Origin: Sedimentitalea todarodis
Lineage (GTDB): Bacteria > Pseudomonadota > Alphaproteobacteria > Rhodobacterales > Rhodobacteraceae
Reading direction: 5' to 3'
Assembly (NCBI RefSeq): GCF_032595355.1
Contig: NZ_JASMWN010000014.1
Coordinates: 1 to 64,000 of the forward strand
Length of the DNA stretch: 64,000 bases
The translations under genes and the position numbers were made by a program. Of this stretch, positions 1 through 8,355 are shown one piece after another; position 1 is the first letter of the stretch; each line of letters starts with the position of its first letter. The notes below the pieces were generated by a model. It searched no databases, had not been told where the DNA came from, and saw nothing but the letters and a program-made list of their open reading frames with translations.

Positions 1-1
1 A

Positions 2-604
2 GACAGCGAACGCGATGATTTCACGTGGGTAGCGAAAGCCCTTCAGGGGCGGCAAATCGATTGGAATGTTCATGAGGCAGACATACCTCTACCAAACCCA
101 GTCAACAACTTGGCAATACCGTTCAAGAGCATGCCCATTGCTTTGGCCGCATACAACGCCGGTCCCGGTGCCGTGATGAAATACAATGGCATCCCGCCGT
201 ATCGTGAAACGCAGGACTATGTTGTTCGGGTCACGGGCTACTACAATGAGTATGCCGCCCGGATGAGCGGTGCGGACCAGGTTGGGACGCTGGCACCGGA
301 AGATCTTGCGCTTGCGGAAATGTCGAACATTTCTGACGCGGCCATATCCTATGCCGGGCACAGCCAGGAAATTCTCATTCAATCGCTGTCGCGGTTGCAG
401 GAGATATTGAAAAAAATTTCAGCATCGGCATCAGCCAAGGAAGCGATGGATCTCAACACCTACGCCAAGGCGGAGGTTGCTCGGATGAGCGCCGTTCTGA
501 CGCGCCTCATGGCGGCGAAGCGCCGTGCGGAGTGGGCGCAATACAGCTCGATTTATGCGGCATACGCGCGCGACCAGAAATTTATGGAAGGACTGACGCA
601 ATGA
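2..604 (+). CDS. virB1: VirB1-like lytic transglycosylase, 5'-partial, with VirB5-like tail
   Basis: The frame is open from the window edge to the TGA at 602-604. The C-terminal half of an SLT lytic transglycosylase is clear: ALAAYNAGPGAV followed by GIPPYRETQDYV. Such enzymes cut peptidoglycan so that the conjugation channel can be assembled. Only about 7 residues separate an NPVNN element from IALAAYNAG, where the family usually has around 20, so a small in-frame deletion is possible. The catalytic Glu would lie upstream of the window. The last ~90 residues are helical, with AKEAMDLN...AKRRAEWAQ, and resemble the C-terminus of VirB5/TrbJ proteins rather than a transglycosylase. Its stop overlaps the next start (ATGA), so the two are translationally coupled. 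Confidence 0.75.
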   Translation, partial: DSERDDFTWVAKALQGRQIDWNVHEADIPLPNPVNNLAIPFKSMPIALAAYNAGPGAVMKYNGIPPYRETQDYVVRVTGYYNEYAARMSGADQVGTLAPEDLALAEMSNISDAAISYAGHSQEILIQSLSRLQEILKKISASASAKEAMDLNTYAKAEVARMSAVLTRLMAAKRRAEWAQYSSIYAAYARDQKFMEGLTQ

Positions 605-1386
605 AGACGTTTCTCGCGACATCTGCATTGATCCTGGCCGTAACCGGTGGCTCAGCCGCTGCCCAGGGTGTTCCCACAATCGACATATCGTCCATCGTTC
701 AACTCAAGCAGATGTTGACGGAAGCTCAGTTGCAGCTCGACGAGGCCATCAAGCAGAATCTCAAGCTGGACGATCAAACGCTCAAGATGATCGAGCAAAT
801 AAAGCTGATGGAAAATCAGATTGCAGCACTGCGTGACAGCTACGATCAGGTAAAGATGTTGTTGAGCGGTGAATGGATCAAAGACCTGATCCCGGAAATT
901 CCCGATCTCCGGGCCACGGTGGAAGATGCGTTGCGTGGCCAGTGGGATGCTGTCGGCACCGATGGGAAAATCGGGGATACCAAAACCAGTACGATTGTCG
1001 ATCAGATCTTCACAAGCGTTGGCACAACGACAGAACAAATGGCGGCGCTTGCGAACAGCACCGAACCGGCAAAGGCTCGGATCGGCGCGCAAGGGAATAC
1101 CGGCGCCATGATGGGTGTCGCGGCAGAAGCCTCGCAGGCAGCGGCCAGCAAAAGTCTCGACCGTATTACGAAATTGACGGGCAATATACCGGACACGAAG
1201 GGCATGAAGGCCGCCATCGACCTGAACACCCGTATGACAGCGGAAATGGGTATGGCACTGGCGAACATCTGGCAGCTCGAAGCGGCCCAGACCATTGGTC
1301 TCGGCCAGGCAGGCGTCATGTCTGCGGCTACCCTGGCCGAAGAGCAGAAATATCTCGATCTCATGTCCACCGACACCGCCGATTAG
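601..1386 (+). CDS. virB5: VirB5 family minor pilus protein
   Basis: A 261-residue protein with a Sec signal peptide (MKTFLATSALILAVTGGSAAAQG, cleavage after AQ likely). A long amphipathic coiled-coil region with QLKQMLTEAQLQLDEAIKQN follows, and the C-terminal part contains DLNTRM.AEMGMALANIWQLEAAQ. This is the VirB5/TrbJ pattern; these proteins sit at the T4SS pilus tip and help recipient contact. The ATG at 601 overlaps the upstream stop and gives a proper signal peptide, so it is preferred to in-frame starts further upstream. It lies second in the visible virB operon, followed 14 nt later by another secreted protein. VirB2, VirB3 and VirB4 would be expected to the left of the window. Confidence 0.85.
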   Translation: MKTFLATSALILAVTGGSAAAQGVPTIDISSIVQLKQMLTEAQLQLDEAIKQNLKLDDQTLKMIEQIKLMENQIAALRDSYDQVKMLLSGEWIKDLIPEIPDLRATVEDALRGQWDAVGTDGKIGDTKTSTIVDQIFTSVGTTTEQMAALANSTEPAKARIGAQGNTGAMMGVAAEASQAAASKSLDRITKLTGNIPDTKGMKAAIDLNTRMTAEMGMALANIWQLEAAQTIGLGQAGVMSAATLAEEQKYLDLMSTDTAD

Positions 1387-1400
1387 AAAGGAACCGAACC

Positions 1401-1952
1401 ATGAAACACCTTCTTTTGACCAGCGTAACCATTGCCGCTCTGACCGCCCCTGCCCTGGCGCAAAGCAACCAATCTGAAATGCGCAACGGAGAGCGTCACC
1501 TGACGCCGAAAGACAAAAGCACACAGAATGAATACGCGAATTTGATCCAGAGCCGGGCTATTGAAATGGGCTTTTTTAGTTGGTCGGTGCCACAGAAAAG
1601 CGAAGGGGCGGATCACGCTAACCGTCCTCGTCAGGTGTCGGATTGCAATGGCCACGACGCCGAATACCGCCCGGCGCACGACTTTTCCGGGAGCGACGAT
1701 TGGCGACTGTCCAATATCGGTATCTCCAAGGCGTTCATTTACGAATGGATGGCCTATGGCAACGCAATCGCAGCGCAAGAATGCACTTGCGAAACATTGA
1801 GAGCGGATTGGGAAGACGCCATCGCTGCTTTTGATACGTTGGTGAAAGGTATCGAAAACTTCAAGATATACACCACTGTTCCACATCGAGTGCGCAATGA
1901 GATCAAGCGAGACTATGATCAGATGTGCGATCTTGGCATGACGATCGACTGA
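1401..1952 (+). CDS. secreted protein of unknown function in the virB operon
   Basis: 183 residues, with a clear signal peptide (MKHLLLTSVTIAALTAPALAQ). The start follows a good ribosome site (GAAAGGAACC). The mature part has four cysteines: one in SDCNGH, a C-x-C in ECTCET and one in QMCDLG. It contains the phrase ISKAFIYEWMAYGNAIAAQEC. No lipobox is visible, so it is not an ordinary VirB7 lipoprotein, although it occupies the VirB7 position between VirB5 and VirB6. I do not recognise the family. From context it is probably a periplasmic T4SS accessory stabilised by disulfides. The gene lies 10 nt before virB6. Confidence 0.75.
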   Translation: MKHLLLTSVTIAALTAPALAQSNQSEMRNGERHLTPKDKSTQNEYANLIQSRAIEMGFFSWSVPQKSEGADHANRPRQVSDCNGHDAEYRPAHDFSGSDDWRLSNIGISKAFIYEWMAYGNAIAAQECTCETLRADWEDAIAAFDTLVKGIENFKIYTTVPHRVRNEIKRDYDQMCDLGMTID

Positions 1953-1962
1953 GGCGTTTTGA

Positions 1963-3039
1963 ATGGCAATCGTCGCCGACATTATGGGTTTTATCGACAG
2001 CGCGGTAACTGGTGCGGCGCAGGGCACATTCGTCGCCGTCGCCTCCAATTTTGGTGGCATGATTACCGTTGTTGCGACGATCGCGTTTGCCATGTTCGGG
2101 CTGGCCGTTGGCCTTGGTGTATTTGCGGTTCGGACGGGTGATCTGACGCAGTTGGTTCTTCGGATCATCCTTATTTTCACCTTTGGCCTTTCTTGGGCCA
2201 ACTTCGAGATAATCTATGACGCCCTGACAAATACCGGCGATGCCTTGGTGACGGCGCTGTTTTCCGTCGCAAACGGAAGCGGTGCTGCATCTTCTGTCGC
2301 TCTGGCGGAAGGCTTTGCCGATCAAGCGCAGGAAACAGCGGCCTCGGTGATTAAGGCAGAAAGCGCCATCGCTCGCGGATTTCTTGGCGCGATCATGTAT
2401 CTGATGCTGGCGGGCCTTCAAGCGGCTTACATTCTGGTTGCCGGATTTGCGAAAATCATGATCGGGATTCTGATCGGCCTCGCGCCATTCGCCATTGCCG
2501 CCACCTGCCTCAACCGAACGCAGTTTCTCTTTGAAGCGTGGGTTTCGTCGTTGATCGGATACTTCATGTATCCTGTCGCTGCCGCTGGCGTGATGGGGTT
2601 TATAGCCTCCGTCGCAACGCGTGCTTTCGACACCAGCTCGAATACAACCTTGATCGGAATCACAGGTGTCGTGGTCATTATTATCGTCGGCATCTACGCG
2701 CTCCTGACCATTCCGCAGATTGCATCCAACATCACGGGTCAGCTCAACCTTGGCGGCATCGCCCCACAAGCCCTCAGCATCGTGGGTCGTCCAATGGTCA
2801 AAGCCGGTGAAATCTCCAAAGGCGCTGGCCGACAGATTTTAAGCGGCGCGTCCACGGGTGGCGAGACAGCTCAACGCGCAGCCCAAACGCGCCGGTTCGG
2901 ATCGGCCATGGATATGAAGCTGGCGAACGCCGGTGCGCGTCTGTCGGATAACGCGGCGGGGCGTTACGTCCAGCGAAGGCGCGACGTGCAGTTCGCGCGA
3001 GAGTCAAACGAGCGCCACCGGGCGAAGGCCAAGACGTAA
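1963..3039 (+). CDS. virB6: VirB6/TrbL family T4SS inner-membrane protein
   Basis: 358 residues with several hydrophobic segments: around residues 25-55, 65-90, 140-175, 195-215 and 225-250. The last contains a run of Val/Ile (GITGVVVIIIVGIYALL). A hydrophilic tail rich in Arg, Ala and Gln follows (about 280-358). This is the VirB6 layout of a polytopic core with a basic cytoplasmic tail. VirB6 forms part of the inner-membrane channel through which substrate passes. Its place between the VirB5-side genes and virB8 supports the call. Starts are not ambiguous, with ATG at 1963 close behind the upstream stop. Confidence 0.85.
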   Translation: MAIVADIMGFIDSAVTGAAQGTFVAVASNFGGMITVVATIAFAMFGLAVGLGVFAVRTGDLTQLVLRIILIFTFGLSWANFEIIYDALTNTGDALVTALFSVANGSGAASSVALAEGFADQAQETAASVIKAESAIARGFLGAIMYLMLAGLQAAYILVAGFAKIMIGILIGLAPFAIAATCLNRTQFLFEAWVSSLIGYFMYPVAAAGVMGFIASVATRAFDTSSNTTLIGITGVVVIIIVGIYALLTIPQIASNITGQLNLGGIAPQALSIVGRPMVKAGEISKGAGRQILSGASTGGETAQRAAQTRRFGSAMDMKLANAGARLSDNAAGRYVQRRRDVQFARESNERHRAKAKT

Positions 3040-3072
3040 ACGCAAATACGACTACAGAGATTGGAGAACAGC

Positions 3073-3828
3073 ATGGCACGCCTGACTGCTGAACAAAGAA
3101 GGATTCTCAAACTGACGCTTGCAAAGGTTGAGGCGAACGATCGTGCCGAATTGGAAAAGGCTGTCGCCGTCGCAAGCGAAGCCGGCGGAAGCTACTTCAT
3201 AGCCGAGACGGTTCTAGGGCTGCACCAGCGCGAAAAGCGGGCGTGGTCAGTGGCCGTGATCGGGCTTGTGGCGGGTCTGGCCGGCATCGGCGTCGGCGCC
3301 TATGGCCTGGCAAAGAACGAGACCCAAGCCTACCTCGCGATCGTTGACCGGGACACCGGCATTGCGGAACGTGCTGTAACAGTCCAACGAGCCTCCATCG
3401 ATCAACAGAGGGCGGTGGTGGAAAGCCTGATCTATGGCTATGTGCGTGATCGTGAAACCTACGATGTGGACGACAACGAATATCGCATCCTGTCGGTGTT
3501 CAAACGCTCGGCTCTGAATGTGCGCCGTCCGCTTGAAGAGAAGTGGACGCCCGGACACAGCAACTACCCGCCAGAACTGTATGGCACCGATGGCAAGGTT
3601 GAAGTGTCCATTACCAATGTGGTGATGATCGACGACGATACCGCACAAGTACGATTTTCCAAGACGTTACGGAGTCCGAACTCGCCAACACAACAAGGCG
3701 ATTTTGTCGCCACCGTCACCTATGTTTTCAACCCCTCAACGGTCGATAACAACCTTCTGCTTTGGCAGAACCCATTCGGGTTTCAGGTTGTAGGCTACCG
3801 TGTTGCGTCGGAAGGGAAGACCGAATGA
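3073..3828 (+). CDS. virB8: VirB8 T4SS inner-membrane assembly protein
   Basis: 251 residues: a cytoplasmic N-terminus, one membrane span at about 58-78 (WSVAVIGLVAGLAGIGVGAYGLA), and a periplasmic NTF2-like domain. The family signature near the end is NPFGFQVVGYRVASE. VirB8 nucleates assembly and contacts VirB9 and VirB10. The ATG at 3073 follows a GGAGAACAGC ribosome site. The upstream TTG at 3061 is less likely. The stop overlaps the virB9 start by ATGA. Confidence 0.9.
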   Translation: MARLTAEQRRILKLTLAKVEANDRAELEKAVAVASEAGGSYFIAETVLGLHQREKRAWSVAVIGLVAGLAGIGVGAYGLAKNETQAYLAIVDRDTGIAERAVTVQRASIDQQRAVVESLIYGYVRDRETYDVDDNEYRILSVFKRSALNVRRPLEEKWTPGHSNYPPELYGTDGKVEVSITNVVMIDDDTAQVRFSKTLRSPNSPTQQGDFVATVTYVFNPSTVDNNLLLWQNPFGFQVVGYRVASEGKTE

Positions 3829-4517
3829 AAAAGTTTGCTTGCGCCGCGCTTCTGGCAAGTCTGGCCGCTCCCGCCCTCTCCGAAGCAACACCAAAAGCCA
3901 TGCGCGTGGACGCGCGCAGCGCCACGGCGGTTTATCAGAAAGGTCAGGTGTACAAGATCAACACGCGGCTCAAGCGTGTGACGCTTATTACACTGGCCGC
4001 TGGCGAACGGTTCCTGGACTTCAAAGCTGGTGACACGGAAAGTTTCGTGTTTGCAGACACGGACGGCGGGAACGCCATACTGGTCAAACCAGTGATTGCC
4101 GGTGCAGTGACCAACGGCGTGATCGTGACCAATCGGCGTTTCTATCTGGTCGAGCTGCATGAGAGTGCCAGTCGCCGCCCACACTATGCCGTCAATTTCT
4201 CGGCCCCGTCAGGTAGCGGTGGCGGCACATCGAAAACCAGTGTGCCTGCTGGTTTGCCGAAAACCTATGCCATCACTACAAAATCAAAGGGGGCGGAAAT
4301 AGCGCCAATCCGAGTGTGGGACGATGGCCAGCGGACATACTTTCAATTCGGAACGGATGCGCCGACGCCCAGCATCTACCGCGCCGATGCCCAGGGCAGG
4401 GAATACATCGTCAACGGCAGGACCGATGGCACCAGATCGACGGTCGGGCGGCGGTCGGATCGCTGGGTAATCCGCTATGGCGATCAGTATATCTGCATCC
4501 AGAGTGGAGACTTGTGA
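3825..4517 (+). CDS. virB9: VirB9 T4SS outer-membrane core complex protein
   Basis: 230 residues with a signal peptide (MKKFACAALLASLAAPALSEA). The N-terminal beta domain has the VYQKGQVYKINTRLKRVTLITLAAGERF pattern around residues 37-64. The C-terminal domain contains APIRVWDDGQRTYFQF, then R.YIVNGRTDGT and an RWVIRYGDQYICIQ end, all typical of VirB9/CagX. VirB9 lines the periplasmic core ring with VirB7 and VirB10. It overlaps virB8 and is followed one base after its stop by virB10, so these genes are tightly coupled. Confidence 0.92.
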   Translation: MKKFACAALLASLAAPALSEATPKAMRVDARSATAVYQKGQVYKINTRLKRVTLITLAAGERFLDFKAGDTESFVFADTDGGNAILVKPVIAGAVTNGVIVTNRRFYLVELHESASRRPHYAVNFSAPSGSGGGTSKTSVPAGLPKTYAITTKSKGAEIAPIRVWDDGQRTYFQFGTDAPTPSIYRADAQGREYIVNGRTDGTRSTVGRRSDRWVIRYGDQYICIQSGDL

Positions 4518-4518
4518 A

Positions 4519-5823
4519 ATGGCTGACCAAATGGAAAACCGCACCGCCCGTCTGAAAGGCAGCAGGAAGTCCCCAAATGCTGGCGTTCTGGCCGCAGTTG
4601 CCCTGGTCACTGGCCTCGCCGCAGGTGGAGCTGGTGTCGCATACTGGATAAAACAGGATCGAGGTCCGACTGGGCCGGTTCTGGACACGTCAGAGTCTCG
4701 CGAGTTTCCGCGTGATACCAATGGTGGTTTGAGTCCGGTCATCTCGCCGGGCTTCCCGCCCACAGAGCAAGGCCCGAGCGACGCTGAACAAGCGCTACGG
4801 TCACGGGTGGCCGAACTCGAAAGAATCCTTAAAGAAGCCCGAAACCAAACCCCGTCTTCGCCGATCGTCGATACAGAACGGCTTGAACAGCTACAGGCAC
4901 AACTTGATGGCCTGACGCGCGACATGGAAAGCCGGGAAGCTGAGATGTCGTCGCTCACGGACGAACGTGACCAGCTCCGGCGCCACGTTCGACGGCAACA
5001 ATCGGAACTTGAAGGGATGGAAATGCGGCTGCAACAGGCCGACACTGCCTCGCGCGAAGAACAACGGCTGGCCGAAGAACAGGAACTGCGCAGACAGGAA
5101 CTCGAACGCCGCCGCGCCGAAGCACAGGCAATTTCAGAGGCGCAGATCAACAGTCCTATTGATGGCCTGTCCGGTGGCTCGGCAGATGGCAATGAGCGCG
5201 AATACAAGGGCGACGAAGCCTTCGTTCGCAGCGGTTCCAAAAGCATCACGGCGACACAATCACGAGTGATCGGTGCGCCTTCCAACACAGTCATGCAAGG
5301 CACCGTGATCGAAGCCACGCTGACGACAGGCATCAACTCGGAACTGTCTGGCACGATCGCCAGTATGGTTTCGCACGACATCTGGTCCTTCGACATGCAC
5401 CAGGTCTTGATCCCACGTGGCTCACAAATGTTTGGACGTTACTCCAACGGGGTATCTCTCGGGCAACGCCGCGTTCTGGTCGCATGGGATAGGATTGTGA
5501 CGCCCGATGGACAGGTGGTTGATCTGGATGCTTACGGATCGGATCGTCTGGGCCGTTCTGGTCTGACGGGCAACGTCAACACGCGCTTTGGTCAGCGGTT
5601 CGGCGCGGCCGCACTCATTTCGGTGTTCGCAGCGCTTCCCGCAGTCGCATCCGCCAACACCGACAGTGAAGAGACACAAGTTGTCATAGATAACGTTGGT
5701 GGCGCCGCAGCCGACACCGCGAGCGAGGTGGTGGCAGAATACCTGACCCTTGGCCCGATCATCACCGTCGATCATGGCGACATAATCATGGTGATGGTTA
5801 CGAACGACCTGGAATTGTTCTGA
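4519..5823 (+). CDS. virB10: VirB10 T4SS core-complex energy sensor
   Basis: 434 residues: a short cytoplasmic tail, one membrane span at about 23-44 (GVLAAVALVTGLAAGGAGVAYW), and a proline-containing linker. A long charged coiled coil (about 95-210, rich in E, R and Q) follows. The beta-barrel TrbI/VirB10 domain has VLIPRGSQMFGRYSNGVSLGQ, then VDLDAYGSDRLGRSGLTGNV and a terminal LGPIITVDHGDIIMVMV. VirB10 spans both membranes and relays ATPase state to the outer-membrane pore. The coiled coil is longer than in the Agrobacterium protein. Start at 4519 immediately follows virB9. Confidence 0.93.
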   Translation: MADQMENRTARLKGSRKSPNAGVLAAVALVTGLAAGGAGVAYWIKQDRGPTGPVLDTSESREFPRDTNGGLSPVISPGFPPTEQGPSDAEQALRSRVAELERILKEARNQTPSSPIVDTERLEQLQAQLDGLTRDMESREAEMSSLTDERDQLRRHVRRQQSELEGMEMRLQQADTASREEQRLAEEQELRRQELERRRAEAQAISEAQINSPIDGLSGGSADGNEREYKGDEAFVRSGSKSITATQSRVIGAPSNTVMQGTVIEATLTTGINSELSGTIASMVSHDIWSFDMHQVLIPRGSQMFGRYSNGVSLGQRRVLVAWDRIVTPDGQVVDLDAYGSDRLGRSGLTGNVNTRFGQRFGAAALISVFAALPAVASANTDSEETQVVIDNVGGAAADTASEVVAEYLTLGPIITVDHGDIIMVMVTNDLELF

Positions 5824-5824
5824 T

Positions 5825-6823
5825 ATGGCCGGATACCTTTCGCAATACCTCACGGTGTTTGATCCTCTTTTCGAGGATCAAACTGTGATCGAGGTTGTCG
5901 TGAATGGCGATGGGCATTGTTTTGTCGAGCGACAAGGGATCGCCCGGATGGTTCGCGCCGACGAACAAGACATAGATCCGATGGCGGCGGCAGATATAGC
6001 AGGTATGGCCGCAAACGACAGCAATACAAAGCTGACGGCGACCGCTCCCCTGCTGTCCACTGCGATTGAGCATGCTGGCTTGATGCTCCGGGTCCAGGCC
6101 GTGATTGCGCCCGCCTCGGCCAACGGCACGGTTCTGTCTTTCCGCGTGTTTCGGCCTGGCCATACTGGCGAGCCAAAGACGTTTGGCTTTCTGCGCAGCG
6201 ATGTGATGCAGTCCCAAGATGAAGAACGTGTCCAGAAGCTGCGCGGGCTACAGAGTATAGCGGGCAGCGACAGTGTTGACGATTTCCTGACAGAAGTGCT
6301 GCAGCTGGAATTGAATGTCGTGATTTCCGGCGGAACATCCACCGGGAAAACGGAACTCGGACGGCGGATGCTGTGGCTCATCAAAGACCATGAACGCCTG
6401 GTTACGATCGAGGATTCGTCGGAACTGCGTCCGCGCCAATCAAATGTTGTAAGCCTGATCGCGGAACGCTCAGAGGATAGCCCGCGATCTGCGGAAAAAC
6501 TGCTGCAAGCGACCCTGCGCCTGCGCCCGGATCGGATTATCGTGGGCGAGTTGCGGGGGCCGGAGGCGGCAACATTTATCGAAGCGATCAACACCGGCCA
6601 CGGCGGTTCCTTCACGACGCTTCACTCTCAAACCGCGCGCAAGTCGATGGACCGACTGGCGCTCATGGTAATGGGAACAGGGACACAGCTTCGATACGCG
6701 GAAGTCATGCGGTATCTTCGATCGACCATCGACGTTGTGATACAGGCCGGTCGGATCGGAAACGAGCGCGGCATTGTCGAGGTTTACATGCCGCCGCTCG
6801 ATCTGGAAAACGAGGAACAGTAA
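5825..6823 (+). CDS. virB11: VirB11 T4SS hexameric ATPase
   Basis: 332 residues. Walker A is GGTSTGKT at 169-176. The Asp box is TIEDSSEL near 194-201, Walker B is RIIVGE around 237-242, and the His box is TGHGGSFTTLH at 257-267. These place it in the GspE/VirB11 secretion ATPase family. It works on the cytoplasmic face of the T4SS. It is the last gene of the visible virB operon; a 400-bp non-coding stretch and a change of gene content follow. Confidence 0.94.
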   Translation: MAGYLSQYLTVFDPLFEDQTVIEVVVNGDGHCFVERQGIARMVRADEQDIDPMAAADIAGMAANDSNTKLTATAPLLSTAIEHAGLMLRVQAVIAPASANGTVLSFRVFRPGHTGEPKTFGFLRSDVMQSQDEERVQKLRGLQSIAGSDSVDDFLTEVLQLELNVVISGGTSTGKTELGRRMLWLIKDHERLVTIEDSSELRPRQSNVVSLIAERSEDSPRSAEKLLQATLRLRPDRIIVGELRGPEAATFIEAINTGHGGSFTTLHSQTARKSMDRLALMVMGTGTQLRYAEVMRYLRSTIDVVIQAGRIGNERGIVEVYMPPLDLENEEQ

Positions 6824-7225
6824 GGAGTCCGGCTCGGGGCGAAATTGTATCATAAGGCATTCCCGACCTTCGCTGCGCCGCGTTTGAACTCACAGGTCGC
6901 GGACTTTCCCGACCTTGGATTTCCAAACTTCGCTGACGCAGCATTGCCTTGCATGCACAGCAGGCCTCTTGCTGCGACGCAGCTCATGTCGCCAGAGCGG
7001 TCGTTGAAACCCCTCCCCAGAGGCCGATCCCACACTGCTCTTTCGCCGCGAGCCGCTGGAACTGGCAAGTAGTGGACTTTCCGGATCTATCCGCGCGCAA
7101 CGGAAGCAAGCGCAGAGTTGCGAATGCGGGGTTCGAATAGGCAGAAACGGAATTTCGGCGACGCTACGAGAATCTCCAATCCGGCCATTCAACCCTGCCA
7201 GTCTCAGTCTATCTCAAACCGCCCG
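6824..7225. other. non-coding spacer between virB11 and the catabolic region
   Basis: No convincing gene. CCGACCTTCGCTGC occurs at 6863-6876, with degenerate relatives nearby (CAAACTTCGCTGACGCAGC around 6926). The same 14-mer recurs at 56276-56289. It looks like a worn intergenic repeat. Short open frames on both strands here have no recognisable protein features. Confidence 0.5.
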
Positions 7226-8185
7226 TCAGTCGCCACTTCCCCAGACGACGGCCTGCTCGTGCTGGCGGATGAGCGTGCGTAACTCCTGGAACGCTGATAT
7301 GACATGCTTGGCGAAGCGCGTCGAGCTTGCCGGTGCCGGGCTCACGCCCGAACGCAGGATGGCGAGCGAGCGCCGCGGGTGTTCTAGATCGAGGGGAATG
7401 GCCGATATCTCCTTCGCGTTCTGCATGGCAAACACCACGCTATGGGGCAAGATAGTCAAACTGTCGCTCACTTTCAGATAGTTGACGATGCTCGCAAGAG
7501 AGCCGCCAGCATAGCAAACTGACACATGCGTCGCACCGATTGCGAGGAGCGCCGTACGAAGGTCGGCAATGAGCGCACTCCCGGGCGGCGGCTCTATCCA
7601 GGGGAACTCGAGCAGCGCTTCAGGGCGAAGCGGATGAGTCTTGAAGAGGGGATGGCCCACGCGACAGGCGACCACGTTCCGACCGGGCAGGAGCTCTTCG
7701 AAGGTCAGGTCTTCGTCGCCCTCTTCCAGCAACTCGACGGGGCAGATAGCGAGGTCGAGTTGCCCGCTCTTCACGAGGGTTTTCAGTTCGGTGGTATACC
7801 CGTACCGCTGGTCGACCCTGACGCTCGGATGCGTTTGATGGAACTCGGCGATCATCCCCGAGATCAACGCGTCAGTGAAGAAGGGGGTGCCGCCAATACG
7901 GATCGTACCGCGCTCTCCGCGACGGAGGGCGTCCGCTGCTTCAGCGCTGCGCCGCGCCGCGAGGCGGATGGCATCACCCTGCTCGGCGAGCACCTGGCCG
8001 AGCGCCGTCGGTTGCAGCGGTCGGCGGTCCCGGATGACGAGTGGCTGGCCTAGTCTCAATTCAAGGGCAGATAGCATTCGGCTGATCGCTGGCTGGCTAC
8101 TGCCAAGAAGCGTTGCCGCCTCGGTAAGCCCGCCGGTCTCGACGATGGCGGACAATTGCATCAGGTGGCGTGGATCGATTTTCAT
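7226..8185 (-). CDS. LysR-type transcriptional regulator of the catabolic operon
   Basis: 319 residues. The N-terminal winged helix-turn-helix is typical: MQLSAIVETGGLTEAATLLGSSQPAISRMLSALELRLGQ. A periplasmic-binding-protein-like effector domain covers about 92-305. It is divergent from the substrate-binding protein gene at 8356, with 170 bp between them. This is the usual arrangement for a LysR regulator controlling the neighbouring operon and itself. The ligand is not predictable from sequence; an inositol-like, sugar or aromatic intermediate would fit the context. Confidence 0.9.
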   Translation of the reverse strand: MKIDPRHLMQLSAIVETGGLTEAATLLGSSQPAISRMLSALELRLGQPLVIRDRRPLQPTALGQVLAEQGDAIRLAARRSAEAADALRRGERGTIRIGGTPFFTDALISGMIAEFHQTHPSVRVDQRYGYTTELKTLVKSGQLDLAICPVELLEEGDEDLTFEELLPGRNVVACRVGHPLFKTHPLRPEALLEFPWIEPPPGSALIADLRTALLAIGATHVSVCYAGGSLASIVNYLKVSDSLTILPHSVVFAMQNAKEISAIPLDLEHPRRSLAILRSGVSPAPASSTRFAKHVISAFQELRTLIRQHEQAVVWGSGD

Positions 8186-8355
8186 AACTTCATGATATAG
8201 TATCCGACCGAGAAGTCATTTCCAATCATGATACCACTCACGTAAATTGATCGCAGTCGGACACCTTGACTGGCGCAGCCGTACGTAAAGGCGGCCGACA
8301 GGGGAGAAAAAGTTCCGGCAAGCGCAAACCAAAATTTCCAACGGGAGGAACCCTC
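8186..8355. promoter_or_regulatory. divergent regulatory region, LysR / catabolic operon
   Basis: 170 bp between two divergent starts. An AT-rich patch at about 8186-8206 contains the small dyad GATA-TAG-TATC within TTCATGATATAGTATCC. This is the sort of T-N11-A site that LysR proteins bind, but it is a weak match. The SD for the operon, GGGAGGAA at 8343-8350, is placed five bases before a GTG start. Confidence 0.4.

Noticed and set aside
8186..8355. Riboswitch-like leader in front of the catabolic operon
   Set aside because: No conserved structure could be recognised; the region is better explained as a LysR-controlled promoter.
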